A stretch of DNA of 64,000 bases from JAPORY01 sp965215385 (GCA_965215385.1 OZ244059.1:2480001-2544000); one strand, 5' to 3'; positions 34,281 through 44,342 are shown, counted from the first letter of the stretch. The notes: a model not told the origin generated them from the letters alone. Numbers and translations are program-made.

Positions 34281-36458
34281 ATGTCGTCGCCGACTTCGAC
34301 TCCAACAATTAGCAACTCTAGCCAATCGACAGGGGTAATTCGGTCGCGGGGCGCCGAAACCGACACCTCATCGCTGATCATCGCGCTTCCCGGCATTCAT
34401 TGTCAGAATTGTATCGCGGCGGTGGAAACGGCACTCGGACAACACCCTAAGGTTGTGTCCGCACGGGTCAATTTGACATTGAAACGCGTCTTTGTCGAAG
34501 CTGCGCCAAGCGTATCCGCGGCGGAGTTGACCTCAGTACTGAACACGGTGGGCTTTGAAGCTCACGAACTGGGGTCGACAATCTCGGAAGTCTCGCAAGA
34601 TGATAAGGCGAGTCGCGACTTGTTGATGCGTGTAGCGGTTGCAGCGTTTGCGACAATGAACGTGATGATGATGTCGATTTCGGTGTGGTCTGGCGCCGAA
34701 AATACCACGCGCGACCTGTTTCATTGGATTTCGGCGGCCATTGTATTGCCGGCTATCGCCTATAGTGCCCAGCCTTTTTTCCGGAATGCATGGAGTTCTG
34801 TTAAGGCGAGGCGCATGAATATGGATATTCCAATTGTATTCGCGATTTTGCTCGCGCTGGTCACATCGCTCTGGGAAACCATGCTGTCAGGGCATCATGC
34901 CTATTTTGACGCCGCGATTGCACTGACTTTCTTTTTGCTGGTGGGCCGATATTTAGACCATCGGACTCGGATTGCCGCCCGATCGGCAGCAAAAGAACTC
35001 GCTGCGATGGAAGTCACCCGTGCGTGGCGTTTGGAAGCTGGTAAGCCAGTTGCGGTTGCGGCTGAAAGTCTCGTGGTCGGGGATTTGATTTGGGTTAAGC
35101 CGGGCGAGCGCGTTGCCGTCGATGGGATCGTGACCCACGGGCAATCAGAAATTGACCGCTCCTTGCTCACTGGTGAGACAATACCGGTGCCGATAACTGA
35201 GCACGAGAATGTCAGTGCTGGAGAGGTTAATCTAACAGGGTTATTGACGGTTCGTGCGACGGCTGTCGGTGAGGACACGTCGCTGCATCGAATCGCAGCA
35301 CTCGTAGCGGTCGCCGAGTCGGGACGATCAAATTATCACTCGTTGGCCGACCGCGCTGCGAAGCTCTATGCACCGGGCGTTCATATCTTGGCGTTGCTGA
35401 GCTTTTTGGGCTGGATGTTATACTCAGCCGATGTTCGCGTTGCATTAAACATCGCGGCGGCGGTGCTCATCATCACCTGCCCGTGTGCGCTTGGGCTCGC
35501 GGTACCGGCAGTGACGACGGCTGCCTCCGGCAGACTATTTCGACGTGGTTTGTTGATCAAGAGTGCAACGGCGCTTGAGCGGTTATCAGCGGTCGACAAA
35601 GTAGTTTTTGACAAGACTGGCACACTCACTTTCGGGCAACCGGAAGTGACAAATTTGGATGCATTCGATTCAAGAGAACTCGGCGTTGCTTTGGCGTTGG
35701 CGCAAGGTTCTGAGCATCCGTTAAGTCAGGCACTAAACCGTGCAGTAACGGAGGCTGGAATCGAGCCGACCAAGGTGACCGAGATAACGGAAATTCCGGG
35801 TTTCGGCACAGAGGGAAGCTGGGAGGGTCGTCGCGTTCGGCTCGGGCGCAGTAATTGGGTTGGTGCCGAAGGGATAGCCGCAACAAGTACTTGGCTGGCG
35901 ATCGGCGAGCACAAACCACAAGCTTTCCGATTTGTTGACACACTGCGTCCGCAGGTAGAGGAAGTCATTGCTACGTTACAAGCCAAGAAACTGGAAGTTT
36001 TTGTGGTCTCGGGTGATGCGCAGCCTACCGTCTCGGCCTTTGCTGAGCGCATAAAAGTAAAGCACTGGTTGGCTGATGCCGCGCCAGCGGACAAGGTCAA
36101 GTTTATAGACGAACTCACGGCGCAGGGGGGGAAGGTGTTAATGGTCGGCGATGGGCTGAATGATACGATTGCCTTGTCGTCAGCGCATGTATCATTCTCG
36201 CCGGCAACGGCATTAGATGCTGCCCGTGTGGCGTCCGATGTGGTACTTTTGAGCAACGATTTAGCAATGATACCCGAAGCCATTGATGTGTCGAAGAGCG
36301 CAGTCGCTCGTATTCGAGAGAATTTTCAGATTGCGACGATATACAATGTCTTGGCCGTTCCACTAGCGGTAGCGGGGTTCGCCACCCCGCTTATTGCAGC
36401 ATTGGCAATGTCAACATCGTCAATTACCGTGTCTTTAAATGCGCTACGTTTGCGGTGA
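34281..36458 (+). CDS. ccoI: Cu+-transporting P-type ATPase CcoI/FixI
   Basis: A 725-residue P1B-ATPase. An N-terminal metal-binding domain has C41 and C44 (IHCQNCIA). The phosphatase motif SLLTGET is at 295-301, the membrane copper site CPC at 400-402, the phosphorylated aspartate at D444 (FDKTGTLTFG), and the hinge GDGLNDTIAL in the C-terminal third. In CcoI/FixI the pump supplies copper for the CuB centre of the cbb3 oxidase. Its place between ccoH and ccoS supports that role over general copper detoxification. Confidence 0.95.
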   Translation: MSSPTSTPTISNSSQSTGVIRSRGAETDTSSLIIALPGIHCQNCIAAVETALGQHPKVVSARVNLTLKRVFVEAAPSVSAAELTSVLNTVGFEAHELGSTISEVSQDDKASRDLLMRVAVAAFATMNVMMMSISVWSGAENTTRDLFHWISAAIVLPAIAYSAQPFFRNAWSSVKARRMNMDIPIVFAILLALVTSLWETMLSGHHAYFDAAIALTFFLLVGRYLDHRTRIAARSAAKELAAMEVTRAWRLEAGKPVAVAAESLVVGDLIWVKPGERVAVDGIVTHGQSEIDRSLLTGETIPVPITEHENVSAGEVNLTGLLTVRATAVGEDTSLHRIAALVAVAESGRSNYHSLADRAAKLYAPGVHILALLSFLGWMLYSADVRVALNIAAAVLIITCPCALGLAVPAVTTAASGRLFRRGLLIKSATALERLSAVDKVVFDKTGTLTFGQPEVTNLDAFDSRELGVALALAQGSEHPLSQALNRAVTEAGIEPTKVTEITEIPGFGTEGSWEGRRVRLGRSNWVGAEGIAATSTWLAIGEHKPQAFRFVDTLRPQVEEVIATLQAKKLEVFVVSGDAQPTVSAFAERIKVKHWLADAAPADKVKFIDELTAQGGKVLMVGDGLNDTIALSSAHVSFSPATALDAARVASDVVLLSNDLAMIPEAIDVSKSAVARIRENFQIATIYNVLAVPLAVAGFATPLIAALAMSTSSITVSLNALRLR

Positions 36459-36461
36459 TTG

Positions 36462-36620
36462 ATGAACGCTCTGGCTATTCTTATTCCGATTTCATTGTTG
36501 CTCAGCGGTCTGGGGCTATTGGCGTTTTTCTATACGCTAAAGTCAAAACAATATAAAGATCCTGACGGCGACAGCCGAAGAATTCTCAACTCAGAGTGGG
36601 ACGATCAGCCGAAGCCTTAA
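36462..36620 (+). CDS. ccoS: cbb3 oxidase maturation protein CcoS
   Basis: A very small gene of 52 residues starting three bases after the ccoI stop. The product has one N-terminal helix (LAILIPISLLLSGLGLLAFF) followed by a polar tail with the family-like pattern KSKQYKDPDGDSRRILN. That is the CcoS layout: helix, then W/Y-x-D-P-x-x-D/G-x-R-I-L. CcoS is needed for cofactor insertion into the oxidase. It closes the cco cluster. Confidence 0.9.
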   Translation: MNALAILIPISLLLSGLGLLAFFYTLKSKQYKDPDGDSRRILNSEWDDQPKP

Positions 36621-36699
36621 TCGACAGACTCGCAGATTGGTTGTTACAGAATTTTCCGGCTGCGCAAATGCTGCGGGAGCAAGAAACCCGTACTTAAGC

Positions 36700-38223
36700 T
36701 CAGCTTGGATCAAGCATTTCGCATTCGACATTGCGGGCCTGCAACCGACGGCAGGCTAGGTCGGCACCTTTTCGACTCAAGCCAAAGAAAACGGCTTCGA
36801 AACCGTTAGGGCTCTTGACGACTTTTCGCGACGAACCATCGAGTGTCGATAATTCGGAAAGGGCGGTACGCAGCAGCACTTTTTCCGCTTGATAACGGGT
36901 TGCGAAGCGGCCAACGTTAATTCCCCAGATGCGGTCTGCGGTTGGCACATTTGTTTCATCAGTAGCGGCAATCGCGCTGTTTTCGGTTTGCGGAACCGCC
37001 GCTTCGTCTGCGATCGGCGGCGCATTATCGGGTCTGGCGATCGGCCGAAATAGTGTCGTTATATCGCTAAGGTCGTTGAAACCGACAGCTAGTTCGGCGG
37101 GTATCTCTGGCTCGGTTTTTTCGGCCGGTTCAAGGGCGGCCAACACGTCAGATATTTCTTGTCGCCGTTCGGCCTCGCCCTGTCGCGCTACTTCCGCAAT
37201 AGCGGCGGCAATTAGGTCTTCTGCGGATGCGGCCACTGGTCGTAACAACGGGCGGAGCCCCGTCTTTACCAGTCCCGTTCGGCGAGTGATGCGGCTGTTA
37301 GCAGTGGCAAAATCACCGTAATTTGGGGGTGCTGGTTTGCGCACCTTAGCCACAGCTGGCGACCGCTTAAAGCCCATTTCAAGCAATTCAATAACCCGTG
37401 CATCGCGGGTTCGACCGCTTTTACCGCCAAATACAGTGGCGATGACTCGCTTGCTATTTCTTTCGGCTGACGCAACCAAGTTGAAGCCAGCCGCTCGCGT
37501 ATAGCCGGTCTTGATACCATCGGCACCTCGATAGTCATTGAGCAGGCGTCGATTGGTATTTTTGACGTCGCGAATTCCAGCGTGAGTTGCCCGGCGGGAG
37601 AACAGATTATAGTATTGCGGATAGTCATAGAGCAGGCGGCGTCCGAGTAGAGTCATGTCGCGGGCGGTGGATAGATGTCCACTCTCGGTCAATCCATGCG
37701 CATTCTTTAGCGTTGTTCGCGTCAAGCCGATTGCTTTTGCCGTGACATTCATGCGGCGCGAAAATGCGGCTTCTGACCCGGATATCGCTTCGGCAATTGC
37801 GGTGGCCGCGTCGTTTGCTGATCGCACAGCCGAGGCACGAATAAGGTAGCGCAGCGCGATGCGTTGACCGGGTTTTAATCCAAGTTTAGAGGGCGGTTCA
37901 GCGGCAGCCTTCTTGGAGATTCGGATTTTTTTGTCGAGCGAGATTTCGCCATTCTCAACCGCTTCAAACGTCACATATAGCGTCATCATTTTCGTCAACG
38001 AGGCGGGATGAAGTCGGGTATCGGCGTTGCGTGAATGTAAAACTTCGCCCGTCCGTGCGTCCATTACCATCGCTGCATAGGGAGCTGCCGTCGTCACGGC
38101 CGGCGCAACCATACTGACCCAGATAAATGCACAAAGGATCAGAGACCATTCGCTGTGACAGTTTTTTTGAAGCTGCGCTAGTGTTACCGCTGCTTGAGTA
38201 ATAAATTGTTTTGTTGATCGCAT
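36700..38223 (-). CDS. D-alanyl-D-alanine carboxypeptidase with C-terminal SPOR domain
   Basis: I use ATG 38223 as start (507 residues; an upstream frame adds 24 unlikely residues). A hydrophobic signal segment covers about 26-47. The penicillin-binding serine peptidase S11 domain follows with SLTK (S75-K78), SAN (135-137) and KTG (238-240). A proline/alanine-rich linker comes next, and a SPOR peptidoglycan-binding domain lies at the end (IWGINVGRFATRYQAEKVLL). It trims the last D-alanine from peptidoglycan stems in the periplasm. The SPOR tail suggests recruitment to denuded glycan at division sites, a common architecture in alphaproteobacteria. clpS lies divergently 1.4 kb away. Confidence 0.93.
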   Translation of the reverse strand: MRSTKQFITQAAVTLAQLQKNCHSEWSLILCAFIWVSMVAPAVTTAAPYAAMVMDARTGEVLHSRNADTRLHPASLTKMMTLYVTFEAVENGEISLDKKIRISKKAAAEPPSKLGLKPGQRIALRYLIRASAVRSANDAATAIAEAISGSEAAFSRRMNVTAKAIGLTRTTLKNAHGLTESGHLSTARDMTLLGRRLLYDYPQYYNLFSRRATHAGIRDVKNTNRRLLNDYRGADGIKTGYTRAAGFNLVASAERNSKRVIATVFGGKSGRTRDARVIELLEMGFKRSPAVAKVRKPAPPNYGDFATANSRITRRTGLVKTGLRPLLRPVAASAEDLIAAAIAEVARQGEAERRQEISDVLAALEPAEKTEPEIPAELAVGFNDLSDITTLFRPIARPDNAPPIADEAAVPQTENSAIAATDETNVPTADRIWGINVGRFATRYQAEKVLLRTALSELSTLDGSSRKVVKSPNGFEAVFFGLSRKGADLACRRLQARNVECEMLDPS

Positions 38224-38596
38224 TCTGCACCGATATTCTAGGCGGTCATTGGCATCTGCAGCCGACCCATAGTTGTTATAGGTATATTCAAACAAGAAGT
38301 TAGCTGCATATTGTATATTAGTAGAGTAAAGGTGACAATCTCTAAGTTAAGAAACAATTTCCGCCCGCAAAAAAGTCTTCATCGTTGCGTGCGGCTATGT
38401 AAGTGCTTCAAATTCTCAAAGGATAGGCTCGGCGATCGCGATAGATCGTTCACTAAAGTGACTACTATGAAGCAACCTTTTGGGAATGCGCGACGGCTTG
38501 GGCTCATTATATTCGCACCTCTGGCCACTCATGACTATCACACGGCGAACGTCTGAATCGAGTGACTGCGGGAAGATCGTGAACGGTAAATCTCGC

Positions 38597-39110
38597 TCAA
38601 TCGGCGTGCAGGATTTTGAGATAATCCGGAGCGAAAAATTTCTACTATGTCGATAAGGCTGCACTTATTCGGCAATTCGTGGACCGAGGACGCTATAATT
38701 TTCTCTCTCGGCCACGGCGATTCGGTAGAGCTTGCGGGTAAGTACACTCAAGTCATTGTTCGAGGGGCGCAGAAGCTTGTGTGAAGGGCTCGCAATCTGT
38801 GCGCACTGGGATTGGTCGATCACGCATCCGGTCGTGCGCTTGAGCTTCGGGGGAAATCCGCCGAACCAAAAACTGTTGAGCGTAGCATTCTTGTTCAGCT
38901 TAAGGCAATTGAGCGCAGGACTGGCCTGTCGTCCGCCCCGTGGCAACCGGCACCGGAATATCTGTTCGACCTATTGGACTGCCGCCATAATCTGATCGAA
39001 CAACGCGTTATTATCTTGATTGACGAGTATGACAAGCCAATCCTTGATAGTCTTTCGGCTCCCGATTCAGTGCCCGCCAACCGCGAGTATCTGCGAGGTA
39101 TGTGGCTATA
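38597..39110 (+). pseudogene. remnant of an AAA-ATPase-like / PD-(D/E)XK family protein
   Basis: Pieces of the PF09820 AAA-ATPase-like family occur in order but in different frames. These are IGVQDFEIIRSEKF, then YYVDKAALIRQFVDRG and YNFLSRPRRFGRA, then STLKSLFEGRRSLCEGL and THPVVRLSFG, then VIILIDEYDKPILDSLSAPD. Three or more frameshifts separate them. The segment ends at about 39110 with no sign of the C-terminal nuclease domain. These proteins are abundant, multicopy and of unclear role, and some are linked to mobile DNA. The remainder of 38224-39676 holds no other recognisable gene. Confidence 0.8.
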
Positions 39111-39676
39111 ACTTGCAGACGGGAGAACTACGAACTCTTGGGCGTAAAAGACGGGCGTGCAAACTGCGAGTCGCAACTAGGTTTGAAAATTTTTCAATGA
39201 TCGAGCAACGAATTGTTGTGCGAAACCTCGGGTTTTCTCTGCCGTGCCCCCGAAAGTGATCAGGCCTAGTCGCCTCCTGTCGAGTGTTTTATGGCAAGAC
39301 GCTTGATGGATTGTTGTTCCGCTGGCGTCGAGAGCAGAGACTCGGCAATAATCAATTATTCTTTCTTTCATCTGTCGAGTTGAGGAGTTCGTAACGCTTT
39401 GAGCCAGTGATGGCATTATCCTTTACTTGCCAGTGATTTGTTTGGCGAATTGTGATGCTCCGCAAGAGATACGAGAATCGTTCTTGCGCGGGCTGAAAAT
39501 TTTTTTCATTATATTGGTGGGTAACACCGGTAGCAGAGCCATTGCGAGAAATTGTTGGTTCCGAAATTTTCGAGCCACCGCCGGTAAAATGACTTTTCAC
39601 TGCGGTGTCTGATGTTATATTTGACGAGCGATTAGAAAAAGAGACAGTACTTCGGGTTTAGTTGGGTTGATTAGCT
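39111..39676. other. intergenic upstream of clpS
   Basis: No gene is recognisable in these 566 bases. Frames of 60-80 codons exist on both strands but look random. The clpS promoter should be here. Confidence 0.35.
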
Positions 39677-39991
39677 ATGGAACATGACATTGAGGACGGC
39701 ATTGTTACCGTCGAAAAAACGCAAACAAAAACTAAGCGACCGCCTCTCTATAAAGTCCTGCTGCTGAACGACGATTACACGCCGATGGAATTCGTAGTCC
39801 ATGTCTTGGAGCGCTTTTTTAGCATGTCACATCATCAGGCATTCGAAGTTATGTTGACCGTGCATAAGAAGGGTGAGGCCGTCGTCGGGGTATTCAGTTT
39901 CGATGTTGCCGAAACAAAGGTTGAGCAGGTAATGCGTCTTGCACGTAGCCACCAGCATCCGTTGCAATGCCGATTAGAAAAAGAAAAATAA
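39677..39991 (+). CDS. clpS: ATP-dependent Clp protease adaptor ClpS
   Basis: A 104-residue adaptor. The family core is complete: YKVLLLNDDYTPMEFVVHVL, FFSMSHHQAFEVMLTVHKKG and GVFSFDVAETKVEQVM. The N-D-D/E-Y-T-P strand binds N-degron side chains and the later histidine region contacts ClpA. It hands N-end-rule substrates to ClpAP. clpA normally follows clpS in alphaproteobacteria; here an SDR gene follows instead. Confidence 0.96.
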   Translation: MEHDIEDGIVTVEKTQTKTKRPPLYKVLLLNDDYTPMEFVVHVLERFFSMSHHQAFEVMLTVHKKGEAVVGVFSFDVAETKVEQVMRLARSHQHPLQCRLEKEK

Positions 39992-40108
39992 CTCGCCCGT
40001 CGCCAGACAGCTATCACCTCGCTAGTCAGTGATGCCCAATAGTTGCCGTGAGAATTAGTTGCGTCGGCTAGGAGCAGCTTCGTGAGTGAACGAAAGTACG
40101 GATAAATC

Positions 40109-40909
40109 ATGTCGTTCGCGATTTCTGGCAAAACCGCAATTGTAACTGGTGCGGCGAACGGGATTGGTCTCGCAATTGGTCGTCACTTTCTCGAAAAGGG
40201 TGCCAATGTCATGTTCGTCGATATCGACGAGAAATCGCTAAAAAAACAGTTGGGTGGTGATATTGAGGGTGACACCGCTCGCTATTGGGCTGGGGATCTG
40301 AGAGAAAGACTAACGATCGCCAATCTGTTATCGGCAACAATAGATGCATTTGACCGAGTCGACATCCTCGTAAATGGCGCACGGCAGGTGATTGTATCCG
40401 ACCCGTTGTCAGATGAAGACGACTCGGTCATGCAACTGCTCAATCAAAACCTGATTCCGCCGTTAAGGCTCAGTCAAGTCGTTGCCAAGCGCATGATAAA
40501 ACAAGCCGAGGGGCGCACCGAGGGACAGGTTGGTTCAATCATTAACCTTAGTTCGATTGCCGCTCGGCGTACCCACTCGAATCTGCTAGGTTATTCGGTA
40601 AGTTCTGCGGCCCTTGATCAAATGACCCGTTCCCTAGCGGTGACGCTAGCACCAGAACGGATTCGCGTAAACGCCGTCGCTTTCGGCTCGGTGATGAGTG
40701 CCTCACTATTGGAAGTGCTCAAGCGAAATACCGACTATCGTGAAGATATTGAACTTCACACGCCGCTGAACCGAATTGCAGCCCCCGCAGAATTGGTTGA
40801 AACGGTGCAATACCTTGCATCAGAGGGGTCAAGTTTCGTTACGGGACAAATTTTGACTGTTGATGGGGGGCGAACCCTCCTTGATACGGTCACGGCACCA
40901 GCGCATTAG
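40109..40909 (+). CDS. short-chain dehydrogenase/reductase family protein with altered active site
   Basis: A 266-residue SDR-fold protein: TGAANGIG cofactor loop (13-20), an aspartate after the second strand (VDID), and a C-terminal GSSFVTGQILTVDGGRTL typical of FabG-like members. Two catalytic features deviate: the usual NNAG reads NGAR, and the Y-x3-K motif reads YSVSS (Y162, with serine at 166 instead of lysine). The Ser of NLSSIAA is present. It may still bind NAD(P) but probably has little or altered dehydrogenase activity. It lies ahead of hemF; no substrate can be deduced. Confidence 0.85.
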   Translation: MSFAISGKTAIVTGAANGIGLAIGRHFLEKGANVMFVDIDEKSLKKQLGGDIEGDTARYWAGDLRERLTIANLLSATIDAFDRVDILVNGARQVIVSDPLSDEDDSVMQLLNQNLIPPLRLSQVVAKRMIKQAEGRTEGQVGSIINLSSIAARRTHSNLLGYSVSSAALDQMTRSLAVTLAPERIRVNAVAFGSVMSASLLEVLKRNTDYREDIELHTPLNRIAAPAELVETVQYLASEGSSFVTGQILTVDGGRTLLDTVTAPAH

Positions 40910-41078
40910 GTCGTTTAAAGCGGCTGGGGTAATTTGGAAATTTTAGATACAAACGCAGGTAAGGCCAAACGATAACTAGCGGCGGCCGGAATTACTTTTG
41001 ATGGTGGGCCACTGAGCTTCATGGCAGTACTAGCAGGTGCAGTCATTTTGCGCAGCAGGGTTAGTTGGGAAATTCTTG

Positions 41079-41972
41079 ATGTCATCGGACTTGACGGCAG
41101 AGAAAGAGATTGCGGCCGCTTGGTTTCGCACGCTTCGTGATGAAATTGTCAACGCGTTTGAAAAACTCGAACGTGCGGAATTATCCTCGCAGTTAGCTCC
41201 TCGATCCCCCGCACAGTTCGCGGTTCGCGAAACCAAGCGATCAGGCGATGACGGTGAAGCGGCGGGCGGTGGGCAGATGAGCATCATGCGAGACGGTCGC
41301 GTTTTCGAAAAAGTTGGCGTCAATGTTTCGACGGTATTCGGCACGCTGAGTGCCGCTGCGCAATCGGCAATGATGGCTCGTAGAGATTGGCAGGGCGTTG
41401 CCGATAATCCGCAATTCTGGGCTAGCGGTATTAGCTTAGTTGCCCACATGCAAAATCCGCACTGTCCGGCAGTGCACATGAATACGCGGATGTTTTGGAC
41501 GCCACATGCTTGGTGGTTTGGCGGCGGCAGTGACCTCAATCCCTGCATTGAGTATCAAGCGGACACAGAGCACTTTCATGCGACACAAAAACAACATCTA
41601 GATCGTCACAACCAGGCTCTTTATCCGCGGTTAAAAGACTGGGCAGACCGCTACTTTTTCATCCCGCATCGAGGTCGGGCGCGCGGCGTCGGCGGCATTT
41701 TCATGGATGATTATTGCAGTGGTGATTGGCAAGCGGACTTTGGTCTTACACAAGACATCGGAAGAGCGTTCTTGCCGGCTTTTGTGCCGCTGGTTGAACG
41801 GCGACTGGGTATCGCTTGGACTGCGGAAGAGAAACAGACCCAACTTGTTCATCGAGGTTTATATGCTGAATACAACCTAGTATATGATCGCGGCACAAAA
41901 TTTGGGCTCGCATCAGGTCACGATGTCGATGCGGTGCTGATGAGTTTGCCACCCCTAGCGATGTGGGTTTGA
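41079..41972 (+). CDS. hemF: coproporphyrinogen III oxidase, oxygen-dependent
   Basis: Start at ATG 41079 (MSSDLTAEKEIAAAWFRTLR); 297 residues. Family strings: GGGQMSIMRDGRVFEKVGVN, HMNTRMFWTPHAWWFGGGSD, YFFIPHRGRARGVGGIFMDD and YAEYNLVYDRGTKFGLASG. It converts coproporphyrinogen III to protoporphyrinogen IX with O2 in the cytoplasm. It ends with LMSLPPLAMWV, shorter than the E. coli protein, as I believe is usual in alphaproteobacteria. It supplies haem, and possibly bacteriochlorophyll, synthesis. Confidence 0.95.
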   Translation: MSSDLTAEKEIAAAWFRTLRDEIVNAFEKLERAELSSQLAPRSPAQFAVRETKRSGDDGEAAGGGQMSIMRDGRVFEKVGVNVSTVFGTLSAAAQSAMMARRDWQGVADNPQFWASGISLVAHMQNPHCPAVHMNTRMFWTPHAWWFGGGSDLNPCIEYQADTEHFHATQKQHLDRHNQALYPRLKDWADRYFFIPHRGRARGVGGIFMDDYCSGDWQADFGLTQDIGRAFLPAFVPLVERRLGIAWTAEEKQTQLVHRGLYAEYNLVYDRGTKFGLASGHDVDAVLMSLPPLAMWV

Positions 41973-42283
41973 CCTTTCATATCGCGACCGCCTGACAAGA
42001 GTCATTGCCCGTGCAGTGAAGCTACGCATAGTGTTGGCGCGACCGCCATAGCAATAATGCCGATTAGGCCCGTCACAAGAAAGCTAATCAGCGACTTGCT
42101 CAAGTGACGGGCTGTCAAATTCGCGGTGATCTGCTGCGGCTGAAGCGATGTTCGGAACAGAACGCTAACGGAAGTTTAACGTTTAGTGACTAAAAGCAAA
42201 TAAAAACAATGGCTTAAAAAAACCAGTGGCACTACAAACTTTGCTTTTGTGGTATTTGTGCAACGGCACTCGTTGGCAGGGAA

Positions 42284-44107
42284 TCACACGATCGTCTTGC
42301 GTAAATTCCTTGCTGGCGGGGCGATCTGCATCGCTCGATAGATGTGCGCCTGATCGGCGTCAGCAACCGCTGTTTTGCGCACATGCAGGGTACGACCGTC
42401 TTGCCGCGTAAAGCTAGTCGTGGTGCGCTGCAATGGCCGTAAAGCGTGGCGAATAGTCGACCAACTCACCCCGTTGCCCGCTTGCTTCATACGCGTACGC
42501 AGGACGTGTATCGCCTGATACGCCAATACCGAAATAAACAAGTGACCATCAGCGCGAACTTCCTTGTGGTGAAAGATCGGACGCACACCAAGTTCGCTCT
42601 TGAGGCTGCGAAAAACCGCTTCCACGTCATTTAACAGGGCGTAGGTTTTCCACATTGCTTTTGCATCCCAATCAAGCAAATTTGACCGCAAGCCATAAAC
42701 GCCAGGAAGGTCCATCATTGACCCCGCCGATGGCTGCAGTTTCCACTCAATAGCGACGGCTTTTTGCCGCGCCTGATCGGCAACAACCTTAACCATATAG
42801 TGTTGTGCGACGAGAGCATTGGCTTTTTGCAAGCGTCCAATCCTGCGCTCAACGTAAGCGAGCGTTTTTCGGGTGCGGGGTTTGGTGAGACCGGCATGCA
42901 ACGCCTGTAATCCGGCCTCGAACCGTTCTTGGAACCGCGCTATCATCCCGCTCTCTTTCTGCTGACGGGGTTCGGAGGAACACCGCAAAAAAACCTCTTG
43001 ATATGCCGTTCCGTCCTGCTCGGTAAGGTCTTGATATTCGAGATAGGTTGCGATCTCACCCTTGCGAGTGGCGATAGCGGCGATGCCCTCGGCGAGCGGG
43101 TCAAAAATCCGCCTTGGACTGCGCGAGACCACCAAATAGTAATATCCTTGTGACCGCATCCACGCGAGATTGTCCTCGGTCGCAATCCCGCGATCCATCA
43201 CCACAATGCCGCCTTCCGGCGCTTTGAGAACTGCGAGCATTGTCGCCAGAGTTTTCGCTTCAACGACATTACCGGGGAAGACCTCAGTGTGCTTGAGAAA
43301 GCCACTGCCATCGACAACCGCCCCCAAGGTCAATAACGGCGCGTCTTTGCGTTTCTCTTTCGAATGCCCGCGCTTCGCTTTCGGTTGCGCCGCTGCGCAG
43401 CCTTCAAAATAGGTATTCGTGAGATCATATAAGGTGACGACCGGTTTGAGATCAAACAGCGTTTTCGCCGTATCGAAGACATGCGCCTCAAGGATACGCT
43501 TATGCCTAAAGAGCTGATCTGACGCACGGTATAAGGCCATATCGCTGAGAGCCGCAAAATCAATCCCGAGCATCTCACCGAGAGCACTGGATTTGCGCAG
43601 CCATTTATTGGTCGCACGCTCGGAGCCCGGCTGCGCCATCCGACCAATAATATTCGCCAAGGCACAGGCTTGCTGTCGTTTGTTGAGACCAAGTTCACAG
43701 ATCTTATTCGGCAAACCAAGAAGTTTGAGAGCTTCAAGAGCGGCATGTTCAATCCCGATGGACCGACCATCGCTATCTTGCGTTGAGTTGATATCGACGG
43801 TTTGCAGGTCCGACAATTCTGGCTCTTGTCCCTCGCGCTTGAGCAGTTGTCTGGCAATGCGTCGGGCTTCGGCTTCGATACCCGTCGGAATTGTCAGGAA
43901 ATCGAAGGTTGCTTGACCATCAAGAAGTTCCTCAATGCGCTGGCACAGCAGGGGCCAGTCATCTTTTTCGATGGTAAAGTTTCGGCCGAGGTTAAGCAGG
44001 GTGATCTGCTTGACCTTATCGCCAACGCGCTGACTCTTGACGAGCCGATAAGCGAAATAGGACTGTCCGCTTTTGGCGGTGCCAGTTCTGACTTTTCGGA
44101 TGAACAT
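42284..44107 (-). CDS. IS1634-type transposase
   Basis: A 607-residue transposase from ATG 44107 (MFIRKVRTGTAKSGQSYFAY), the usual IS1634 start; an upstream in-frame ATG at 44143 is also open. The DDE core is complete: VVTLYDLTNTYFEG, GGIVVMDRGIATEDNLAWMR and a C-terminal YALLNDVEAVFRSLKSELGV. The frame is unbroken, so the element may be active. It has landed between hemF and hemC. I could not define the terminal inverted repeats with confidence; the element probably spans roughly 42.2-44.2 kb. Confidence 0.88.
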   Translation of the reverse strand: MFIRKVRTGTAKSGQSYFAYRLVKSQRVGDKVKQITLLNLGRNFTIEKDDWPLLCQRIEELLDGQATFDFLTIPTGIEAEARRIARQLLKREGQEPELSDLQTVDINSTQDSDGRSIGIEHAALEALKLLGLPNKICELGLNKRQQACALANIIGRMAQPGSERATNKWLRKSSALGEMLGIDFAALSDMALYRASDQLFRHKRILEAHVFDTAKTLFDLKPVVTLYDLTNTYFEGCAAAQPKAKRGHSKEKRKDAPLLTLGAVVDGSGFLKHTEVFPGNVVEAKTLATMLAVLKAPEGGIVVMDRGIATEDNLAWMRSQGYYYLVVSRSPRRIFDPLAEGIAAIATRKGEIATYLEYQDLTEQDGTAYQEVFLRCSSEPRQQKESGMIARFQERFEAGLQALHAGLTKPRTRKTLAYVERRIGRLQKANALVAQHYMVKVVADQARQKAVAIEWKLQPSAGSMMDLPGVYGLRSNLLDWDAKAMWKTYALLNDVEAVFRSLKSELGVRPIFHHKEVRADGHLFISVLAYQAIHVLRTRMKQAGNGVSWSTIRHALRPLQRTTTSFTRQDGRTLHVRKTAVADADQAHIYRAMQIAPPARNLRKTIV

Positions 44108-44342
44108 ACCGTTGACAATAGTGCGTGGTAGCTTGCGGAGCAATATGCGCCAAGCATTTTATGTCCCTACAATCAGCCATCAGACAGGTGCAAACTGACT
44201 AACCTATTGAAATAAGGTGATAACAATTTTCTTGGAACCGCCAAAATGGCCGAATATTGCCAAATTGATGAAACTTTTGTTAAACTCCCGCTAAGGGAAT
44301 GTCGCTCCGAGGAGCAAGTGGCGACAGGGTCGCATTCGGGCG

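Noticed and set aside
41930..41972. C-terminal truncation of HemF
   Set aside because: It ends earlier than the E. coli protein, but the ending LMSLPPLAMWV fits what I expect of alphaproteobacterial HemF, so it is probably normal.
42284..44143. Long open frames on the strand opposite the IS1634 transposase and other genes
   Set aside because: They mirror the codon structure of well-supported genes and match no family; treated as shadows.
42200..44200. Exact terminal inverted repeats and target duplication of the IS1634 element
   Set aside because: I compared the flanks by eye and found no pair long enough to trust.
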